This document shows positions 1-4,770 of a stretch of 7,752 nucleotides of DNA, piece after piece. The notes under the pieces were generated by a model. The model did not search any database. It worked only from the letters and a program-made list of their open reading frames with translations, and was not told the DNA's origin. The translations under genes and the position numbers were made by a program. Origin of the DNA: Sphingobacteriales bacterium (GTDB lineage: Bacteria; Bacteroidota; Bacteroidia; Chitinophagales; Chitinophagaceae); NCBI GenBank assembly GCA_023251215.1, contig JAHEZF010000066.1:1-7752 (forward strand), written 5' to 3'. Each line of letters starts with the position of its first letter. The first letter of the stretch is position 1.

Positions 1-546
1 ACCCTGTCGGGATTAATTAATGCAAAACACAAAAATATTTACCTGAATGGCCACAGTGGTGGTGGCAGTTTTATTTTTGGATACCTGGCGGGGGTGGTAA
101 AAATTCCTCCCCATGTTAAACGCATCAGTTTTCTTGACAGCGATTATGGCTATGACAGCAGCTATTATCCCAAATTCAAAACCTGGCTGAAGCAGGTAAA
201 AGGTGCAGCGATGAATGTGTTTGCTTACAATGACAGTATTGCCCTGTACAATAGGAAGCCTGTTGTGTCAGCTACGGGCGGCACCTGGTACAGAAGTCAT
301 TTGTTACTGCAGCACCTGCAACAGGACATATTATTTTCAGAAACTCATACTGACAGCCTGGTCATTTACAAAAGTGAAGACAACAGAGTGCAATTCTTTT
401 TTAAAATAAATACTGACCGCGGCATTTATCACACGCAGCAGGTAGAATTGAATGGATTCATTCATTCCATTCTTTGTGGCACCAAAAAGGATTCTGAAAA
501 ATATAATTATTACTTTGTAAGGGCTTACACCGAATTCATCCGGTAG
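1..546 (+). CDS. Alpha/beta-hydrolase-like protein, C-terminal part (5' end outside window)
   Basis: The reading frame is open from base 1, so this is the last 181 codons of a longer gene. The GTG at 94-96 is only an internal valine, because the frame upstream still encodes the conserved core. Visible residues 14-23 (YLNGHSGGGS) form a strand followed by a nucleophile elbow of the G-x-S-x-G type, with the putative serine at codon 55-57. A strand ending in FLDSDYGYD follows, then AYND, whose aspartate (codon 232-234) sits where the acid usually lies. Two histidines near the end, IYH (430-432) and GFIH (463-465), are candidates for the third catalytic residue. From memory, the pattern resembles uncharacterised proteins of Planctomycetes and Bacteroidota with GGTWxRSH and VExNGFIH motifs, and GGTWYRSH and VELNGFIH are both present. 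Substrate is unknown. The start and any signal peptide cannot be seen. It converges with the downstream ABC-F gene across a 270-bp gap. Confidence 0.75.
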   Translation, partial: TLSGLINAKHKNIYLNGHSGGGSFIFGYLAGVVKIPPHVKRISFLDSDYGYDSSYYPKFKTWLKQVKGAAMNVFAYNDSIALYNRKPVVSATGGTWYRSHLLLQHLQQDILFSETHTDSLVIYKSEDNRVQFFFKINTDRGIYHTQQVELNGFIHSILCGTKKDSEKYNYYFVRAYTEFIR

Positions 547-631
547 AATTATATTTCAAGCCGGCGCTTTTAATATTTGCAATTTTTGCTGAAGAATAGA
601 AAAAGCTGCAGAACAATAATAGAGAAAACGA

Positions 632-653
632 TATGGAAAAAATTGTTTCCATA
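632..653. repeat. Perfect 8-bp inverted repeat with 6-nt spacer
   Basis: TATGGAAA at 632-639 is followed by AAATTG and then its exact reverse complement TTTCCATA at 646-653. It lies in the non-coding gap between the partial hydrolase gene and the 3' end of the ABC-F gene. It could be a small hairpin in a 3' untranslated RNA or a dimeric protein-binding site. No T-run follows it, so it is not a terminator. Function is unknown. Confidence 0.5.
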
Positions 654-688
654 AACCAGGAAGATTTAATTATAACAATTACCAATGA

Positions 689-726
689 AATTCCTGGAAA
701 AGAACGGGGAATTGTTTTTTTATTTT
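689..726 (+). terminator. Candidate intrinsic terminator for the partial hydrolase gene
   Basis: AATTCC (689-694) pairs with GGAATT (708-713), with one possible extra T-G wobble pair, around a purine-rich loop of 11-13 nt. After one G comes a run of seven Ts (715-721) and then ATTTT. The T-run lies on the + strand side, so it would stop transcription coming from the hydrolase gene, about 140 nt past its stop. The stem is short and AT-rich and the loop is large, so efficiency is doubtful. No better terminator is visible in the 547-816 gap. Confidence 0.33.
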
Positions 727-816
727 GGTTAATAATAACTGGTAAGGATTGACTTATTGTCTGGACAGGGCGGAATAGAAATGAAGCTATATATTTTGAA
801 TGAGAAGTTGAAAAAG

Positions 817-2691
817 TTATTCTATTTCACTTAATTCCAACCAGCGCATCTCTTTTAGATCCAGTAGCCGGGCCACTTCGCCGATGCGGTGGGAGAGTTG
901 CTGCAATTCCCCGAACGGAGTATTACCGCTGGTAAGTTTTTCCGTGATCATTTCTTTTTCCCGTGAGAGATCAGTAATTTCTTTCTCCAGTGTTTCAAAC
1001 TCTTTTTTTTCTTTGAAGGATAGTTGCCGCTTTCGGCCACCAGTCTTTAATCTCCTTTCATCCGGTTTTTTTTCTGCTGACTGCGGACTGTGGACTGACG
1101 ACTCCTCCTGCCACAACCTGTACTGGGAATAATTGCCCGGAAAATCCCTGATCATTCCGTTGCCTTCAAAAATAAAAAGATGATTGACTAATCTGTCCAT
1201 AAAATACCTGTCGTGTGATACGATGATAATACAGCCCAAAAATTCATTCAAAAAATTTTCCAGCACATTCAGGGTAGGAAGATCCAGGTCATTGGTTGGT
1301 TCATCAAGTACCAGGAAATTGGGATTGCTGAATAAAATGGAAAGCAGATGCAATCTTCTTTTCTCACCACCGCTTAACATGCTGATATAGGTGTATTGTT
1401 TGTCGGGATCGAAAAGAAATAACTGGAGAAACTGTGCTGCACTCAATGATCCGCCACTTGCCAGCGGAAAACTTTCGGCCATGGTTTTTACAAATTCAAG
1501 AACCCGCATGTCCTCTTTTACAATCAGTCCCTGTTGCGAATAGTTGCCAAAGATCACTGTATCACCGATATTGACCTTGCCACTGTCGGGTTGTTCAATA
1601 CCCTGGAGTATATTAATGAATGTTGATTTTCCAACTCCGTTTTTTCCCACCACACCAATGCGTTCCCCTTTTTTAAAAGTATAATCAAACCCTTTCAGAA
1701 TTATTTTATCCCCAAAACTTTTATATACTTTTTTCAGTTCAATTACTTTGCCGCCAAGACGGTTTATTTTTATTTCCAGCTTCAGTTGTTCATCCTCTGT
1801 CTTCTTTTTAGCTTTTTTTTCCACTTCATAAAAACTATCCTGGCGGCTTTTGCTTTTAGTGGTTCTTGCTTTGGGTTGCCGGCGCATCCATTCCAGCTCC
1901 CGGCGATAGGTATTCTTCGCTTTTTCTACACTAGCAATTTCACTTTCTGTCCTTGCTGCTTTTTTTTCAAGATAATTTTCATAATTTCCTTTGTAAACAT
2001 GCACGGTGTCATTATCAGGCTCCCATATCTCGTTACAAACAGTATCCAAAAAATAACGGTCATGGGTTACCAGTAGTAATGTGATATTTTCTTTATCAAG
2101 GAAATGTTCCAGCCATTCCACCATTTCCACATCTAACTGGTTGGTGGGTTCATCCATAACAAGCAGAACATGTTTATGTCCGAAGCCAATATCAATAAGC
2201 GCTTTTGCAAGAGCTACTCTTTTTCTTTGTCCGCCGCTGAGTTTGCCAACAGGTTGCTGCAGGTTGTGAATATCCAGTTTTCCCAGCACCTGTTTTACCC
2301 GGGTATCAAAATCCCAGGCGCTGAGTTCATCCATTTTAATAATGGCGACGTTGAGTTTCTCTGCATTACCTTCTTCACTGATGGCTTCATATTCTTTAAT
2401 AACATTAATGACCGGATGATCATGAAAAAAAATATTTTCAAGAACAGATTTGTTTTCAAGAAATGAAGGTTCCTGTTCAAAGAGCACAACATCCACTTCT
2501 TTATTGACCCAGACTTTTCCGGAGTCAGGAGTTTCTTTCCCCGCCAGTATCTTTAATAAAGTGGTCTTGCCCGAGCCATTCCGGGCCACCAATGCTATTT
2601 TATCACCTTCTTCAATATGAAAGGAAATATTCTTGAACAGGGGCTGAATGCCGTAACTCTTTGTCAGTCCCTCCACTGAAACATAATGCAT
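817..2691 (-). CDS. uup: ABC-F family ATPase, Uup-like, with C-terminal coiled coil
   Basis: This 624-residue soluble protein has two ABC ATPase domains and no membrane segments, which defines ABC-F proteins; these act on ribosomes rather than as transporters. Domain 1 has Walker A ARNGSGKT (36-43, alanine replacing the usual first glycine), signature LSGGQ (151-155), Walker B ending MDEPTNQLD (catalytic Glu 181) and switch His 210. A basic, helical linker (about 239-314) carries RRQPKARTTKSKSRQ. Domain 2 has Walker A GKNGVGKS (349-356), LSGGE (439-443), LDEPTNDLD (Glu 464) and His 493. Residues 549-624 form a charged coiled coil ending RWLELSE, as in the Uup branch, which binds nucleic acid in E. 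coli. Both sites look catalytically intact. Start: the open frame runs 26 codons further up to 2769, but homology begins at MHYVSVEGL, and a TATCTTTG promoter box lies just before that ATG. It is divergent from the DUF4399 gene. A housekeeping role in ribosome rescue or biogenesis is more likely than antibiotic resistance. Confidence 0.92.
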   Translation of the reverse strand: MHYVSVEGLTKSYGIQPLFKNISFHIEEGDKIALVARNGSGKTTLLKILAGKETPDSGKVWVNKEVDVVLFEQEPSFLENKSVLENIFFHDHPVINVIKEYEAISEEGNAEKLNVAIIKMDELSAWDFDTRVKQVLGKLDIHNLQQPVGKLSGGQRKRVALAKALIDIGFGHKHVLLVMDEPTNQLDVEMVEWLEHFLDKENITLLLVTHDRYFLDTVCNEIWEPDNDTVHVYKGNYENYLEKKAARTESEIASVEKAKNTYRRELEWMRRQPKARTTKSKSRQDSFYEVEKKAKKKTEDEQLKLEIKINRLGGKVIELKKVYKSFGDKIILKGFDYTFKKGERIGVVGKNGVGKSTFINILQGIEQPDSGKVNIGDTVIFGNYSQQGLIVKEDMRVLEFVKTMAESFPLASGGSLSAAQFLQLFLFDPDKQYTYISMLSGGEKRRLHLLSILFSNPNFLVLDEPTNDLDLPTLNVLENFLNEFLGCIIIVSHDRYFMDRLVNHLFIFEGNGMIRDFPGNYSQYRLWQEESSVHSPQSAEKKPDERRLKTGGRKRQLSFKEKKEFETLEKEITDLSREKEMITEKLTSGNTPFGELQQLSHRIGEVARLLDLKEMRWLELSEIE

Positions 2692-2695
2692 GATG

Positions 2696-2723
2696 CAAAG
2701 ATAGAGCATGACCAACTCAACAA
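2696..2723 (-). promoter_or_regulatory. Promoter of the ABC-F gene (-7 box TATCTTTG)
   Basis: Read on the - strand, TATCTTTG (2703-2696) matches the Bacteroidota primary sigma factor consensus TAnnTTTG exactly. A TTG at 2723-2721 lies 17 nt upstream as a possible -33 element. The box ends four bases before the ATG whose first base is 2691, so transcription would start at or within a few bases of the start codon. This implies a leaderless or nearly leaderless message. Confidence 0.6.
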
Positions 2724-2755
2724 TGTTTTTTACAGTTACATAACATTTAATAGCA

Positions 2756-2784
2756 TTGCACTTGGGCAAATAAACTTATCTTTA
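2756..2784 (+). promoter_or_regulatory. Promoter of the DUF4399 lipoprotein gene
   Basis: TTG at 2756-2758, an 18-nt spacer and TATCTTTA at 2777-2784 resemble the Bacteroidota -33/-7 pair, with one mismatch in the -7 box. Transcription would start near 2788, after the ATG at 2786 and about 16 nt before the ATG at 2804. This is the main argument for choosing the later start codon. It is back to back with the ABC-F promoter. Confidence 0.5.
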
Positions 2785-2803
2785 GATGGTAAACCATTTA
2801 AAT

Positions 2804-3319
2804 ATGAACAAAAAATTTTTTCTGGCATTAATCGGTCTTGCTTTACTGGCAGCCTGCAATAATTCAGGCAGCGATAAAGAAAAGAATACAGATACAAGCA
2901 TGAATAAGATGGATCAGGATACCATGCACAACATGACCAAAACTAATAACCCGGTACCTGAGCTACCTGCTGTTCCTAAAAGTGCCAAAGTAGTATTTGC
3001 TAATCTGAAAGATGGCGCCACAGTTTCATCACCACTAAAAATACAAATGGGAACCATTGCAATAAGAGTGGATACTGCAGGTCCTGTTGTTGCCGGTTCA
3101 GGTCACCATCATTTAATAATTGATGGACCCGATTCACTTGCTGCCGGCGAGATGGTACCCAAAGATTCAATTCATCTGCATTTTGGAAAAGGACAAACTG
3201 AAACTGAAATAAAACTTTCTCCTGGAAGGCATAAACTCACTCTTCAATTTGCTGATGGCCTGCATCGTTCTTACGGCAGTAAATTATCAGCTACCATTAT
3301 GGTAAATGTGAAAAAGTGA
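2804..3319 (+). CDS. DUF4399-domain lipoprotein
   Basis: A 171-residue predicted lipoprotein of unknown function. The signal peptide MNKKFFLALIGLALLAAC has a lysine-rich start, a hydrophobic core and lipobox LAAC, so Cys18 should be lipidated and the protein anchored in the envelope. A polar linker (19-58) contains four methionines and one histidine in about a dozen residues (MNKMDQDTMHNM). The rest matches the DUF4399 pattern: VFANLKDGATVSSP near 64-77, then GHHHLIIDG (100-108), HLHFGKGQTET (124-134) and LSPGRHKLTLQFADGLH (138-154), with a beta-rich C-terminus. The histidine clusters could bind metal, but that is inference. An in-frame ATG six codons upstream (2786) is rejected because it lies at or before the predicted transcription start and would add a non-signal extension. 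Its 3' end abuts the dienelactone-hydrolase-family gene tail to tail. Confidence 0.85.
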   Translation: MNKKFFLALIGLALLAACNNSGSDKEKNTDTSMNKMDQDTMHNMTKTNNPVPELPAVPKSAKVVFANLKDGATVSSPLKIQMGTIAIRVDTAGPVVAGSGHHHLIIDGPDSLAAGEMVPKDSIHLHFGKGQTETEIKLSPGRHKLTLQFADGLHRSYGSKLSATIMVNVKK

Positions 3320-3323
3320 TTTT

Positions 3324-4175
3324 TTATTTCAGATATTTTCCAAAGAATTCAATCGTTCGCTGCCAGGCAAGTTTGGCAGCGGCTTCATTATAGCGGGTAG
3401 GCGCTGTATCGTTATGAAAAGCATGATTAGCTCCTTCATAAATGTATAGCTCATAAGGAATATTTGCTTTCTTCAATGCTTCTTCATAAGCAGGGATACC
3501 CGCATTCACTCTTTCATCCAAAGCGCCGTAATGCAGTTGCAGGGCAGCTTTGATCTTTGGCACATCCGCCGCATCAGGCTGGCGGCCATAAAAAGCCACT
3601 GCAGCTTTCAGTGAAGGAACATTTACCGCTAATGAATTGGCCATGCCGCCGCCCCAGCAAAAACCAACACAACCAAAATTTCCATTGCAATCTTTTCTCG
3701 ATGGCAAATAATCAAATGCTTTGATGAAGTTCTGCAGGTTGTCTTCAGCTTTCAGTTGTTGAAATTTTGTTCTGGCTTCATCTTCATTTTCAGGAGTACC
3801 CCCCAAAGATGAAAGTGCATTGGGTGCAATAGCCAGGTATCCGGCATTGGCAGCACGCCGGGCAACATCTTCGATATGGGCATTTAAACCACGGTTCTCA
3901 TGTATCACCACTACGGCTGCATATTTCTTTTCTTCTTTTGGCCGGGCCACATAGGCCTGCATATCACCATTGACACCGGGATAAGTAATGCGTTCTGTAA
4001 AAAGATCTTCCTCTTTTGTTACAGCGGCGTTTGCATAATTCACTTCCAGCAACGGCAGTATCGTAATCGCTGCTGCTGTACCACCGGCAAGAACAGCAAG
4101 ACGACGTAAAAACTCATGCCGGGTAAGGGGTTTGTGGGTGTACTCATCGTACAGGTTGATGATGCGCTGATCCAT
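3324..4175 (-). CDS. Dienelactone hydrolase family protein, exported
   Basis: A 283-residue alpha/beta-hydrolase of the dienelactone hydrolase family. Residues expected in the active site are present: Glu93 in IHENRGLN, the nucleophile Cys173 in GFCWGGG, Asp220 in GALDERV and His251 in GANHAFH. Residues 1-50 form a long leader, MDQRIINLYDEYTHKPL then TRHEFLRRLAVLAGG, a hydrophobic stretch, and a likely cleavage site after ANA. From memory, relatives carry a Tat motif (RRxFL) at this point; here the second arginine is His, so Tat export is uncertain. The physiological substrate is unknown: family members range from chlorocatechol-pathway lactonases to general esterases, and no catechol genes are nearby. 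The frame opens at 4226, but the promoter-like sequence at 4197-4226 and family N-termini both favour the ATG at 4175. It ends 4 bp from the stop of the DUF4399 gene. Confidence 0.9.
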   Translation of the reverse strand: MDQRIINLYDEYTHKPLTRHEFLRRLAVLAGGTAAAITILPLLEVNYANAAVTKEEDLFTERITYPGVNGDMQAYVARPKEEKKYAAVVVIHENRGLNAHIEDVARRAANAGYLAIAPNALSSLGGTPENEDEARTKFQQLKAEDNLQNFIKAFDYLPSRKDCNGNFGCVGFCWGGGMANSLAVNVPSLKAAVAFYGRQPDAADVPKIKAALQLHYGALDERVNAGIPAYEEALKKANIPYELYIYEGANHAFHNDTAPTRYNEAAAKLAWQRTIEFFGKYLK

Positions 4176-4196
4176 ATTATTTTTTTGATGTGAAAT

Positions 4197-4226
4197 TAAA
4201 GTTACAAAAAGTTGAAACCGGGACAA
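4197..4226 (-). promoter_or_regulatory. Promoter of the dienelactone-hydrolase-family gene
   Basis: On the - strand, TTG (4226-4224), a 19-nt spacer and TAACTTTA (4204-4197) resemble the Bacteroidota -33/-7 pair, with one mismatch to TAnnTTTG. The start of transcription would fall near 4193, leaving an A-rich leader of about 18 nt before the ATG at 4175. The upstream in-frame ATG at 4226 would lie inside this promoter, which supports the shorter protein. Confidence 0.45.
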
Positions 4227-4310
4227 TTTTATTATTTTGTTTTATAGAAATAAACTCAACTACTTTATATGCAGACTGTATGGAATAAAATAATATTCAT
4301 GTTTCATTCA

Positions 4311-4339
4311 AAATAAAAAAACCCCGAAAAGGAGTTTTT
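4311..4339 (-). terminator. Intrinsic terminator of the cold-shock gene
   Basis: In the - strand RNA, AAAAACTCC (4339-4331) pairs with GGGGTTTTT (4325-4317) over nine base pairs, including one G-U wobble, around a 5-nt TTTTC loop. More Ts follow (TTATTTT). On the opposite strand the wobble becomes an A-C mismatch, so the - orientation is favoured. It sits about 32 nt past the stop codon of the cold-shock gene and separates it from the hydrolase gene further down the same strand. Confidence 0.8.
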
Positions 4340-4371
4340 AGTTTTGGCGAAACTATTGCTGTAAAAATATC

Positions 4372-4575
4372 TCAGCCAATCTTTTTTACATTTACTGCAT
4401 TCATACCTTTTTTACCTTCCTGCAGATCAAATTCCACCTTATCGCCTTCGGCAATCTGATCTATCAGGCCGCTTGAATGTACAAATGTCTCTTTATTGGA
4501 ATCATCGTGTTTGATGAAGCCAAATTTTTTTTCCGCATTAAAAAACTTAACGGTGCCCTGTTGTTTGTCGCTCAT
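4372..4575 (-). CDS. Cold-shock domain protein (CspA family)
   Basis: A 67-residue single cold-shock domain, the usual length for this family. Such proteins bind single-stranded RNA or DNA and melt RNA secondary structure in the cytoplasm. GTVKFFN (7-13) begins the first strand. The RNP1 motif reads KKFGFI (16-21), with Lys where classical members have Gly (KGFGFI), a variant I associate with Bacteroidota. RNP2 reads TFVHSSGL (30-37). The C-terminus GKKGMNAVNVKKI is typical. The ATG at 4575 gives exactly the family N-terminus. It has its own promoter-like box, a repeat-rich leader and a strong terminator, so it is monocistronic. Whether it is cold-induced or constitutive cannot be told; several paralogues are common, so I do not assign a specific csp name. 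Confidence 0.95.
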   Translation of the reverse strand: MSDKQQGTVKFFNAEKKFGFIKHDDSNKETFVHSSGLIDQIAEGDKVEFDLQEGKKGMNAVNVKKIG

Positions 4576-4596
4576 TGTATTGTATTTGTATTGGTA
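4576..4596 (-). repeat. Short pentamer repeat in the cold-shock leader
   Basis: Reading toward the start codon on the - strand, the leader contains TACCAA and then three copies of TACAA (the second and third directly adjacent), the last running into the first base of the ATG. The stretch has no G and is unlikely to fold, so it may keep the ribosome landing site open. No function is proven. Confidence 0.5.
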
Positions 4597-4608
4597 ATTA
4601 AATGAGGA

Positions 4609-4616
4609 TAAAGATA
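4609..4616 (-). promoter_or_regulatory. -7 promoter box of the cold-shock gene
   Basis: TATCTTTA on the - strand matches TAnnTTTG except for the last base and matches the boxes of neighbouring genes. It would start transcription near 4605 and give a leader of about 30 nt. I do not see a clear TTG-type -33 element at the expected distance, so the call rests on the -7 box alone. Confidence 0.4.
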
Positions 4617-4744
4617 GGGTTTAAATGGCAGATGAATGAACATTTCTATAAAGTAATGGGTAGCGGCGGGATAAGGTGGTTAGCTATGCCGGCAGTTGCC
4701 CCGATCCTTCTTTATCCTTGTCTGATTTTTTTGAAATTTAGTCA

Positions 4745-4752
4745 TATCTTTT
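4745..4752 (+). promoter_or_regulatory. Possible -7 promoter box of the oligopeptidase gene
   Basis: TATCTTTT differs from TAnnTTTG only in the last base. It would start transcription near 4756, about 15 nt before the ATG, matching the leader lengths inferred for neighbouring genes. TTG triplets upstream are at 11 and 24 nt spacing, neither ideal, so this is a weak call. Confidence 0.35.
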
Positions 4753-4770
4753 CGGACCAAACCGGCTTTT

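Noticed and set aside
656..697. CCAGGAA / TTCCTGG inverted repeat
   Set aside because: The loop would be 28 nt and the right arm is shared with the better-placed candidate terminator stem; likely chance.
1786..2466. Several + strand open frames of 62-98 codons inside the ABC-F gene
   Set aside because: They are antisense to a strongly conserved ATPase and their products are low-complexity Phe/Ser/Cys-rich sequences, as expected for shadow frames.
817..2691. Reading the ABC-F gene as an antibiotic-resistance determinant
   Set aside because: The long C-terminal coiled coil and the linker resemble housekeeping Uup, not the known resistance branches, and no other resistance or mobility gene is nearby.
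2692..2769. A 26-codon N-terminal extension of the ABC-F protein
   Set aside because: The extension contains the promoter box and has no resemblance to ABC-F N-termini; the family pattern begins exactly at MHYVSVEGL.
2786..2803. Earlier ATG for the DUF4399 lipoprotein
   Set aside because: It would add six residues before a complete lipoprotein signal and lies only two bases after the -7 box, before the expected transcription start.
3324..4175. A chlorocatechol or aromatic degradation pathway
   Set aside because: Only the hydrolase fold is present. No dioxygenase, cycloisomerase or maleylacetate reductase gene lies in the window.
4176..4226. A 17-codon extension of the dienelactone-hydrolase-family protein
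   Set aside because: It overlaps the inferred promoter, and family members begin at MDQRII-like sequences.
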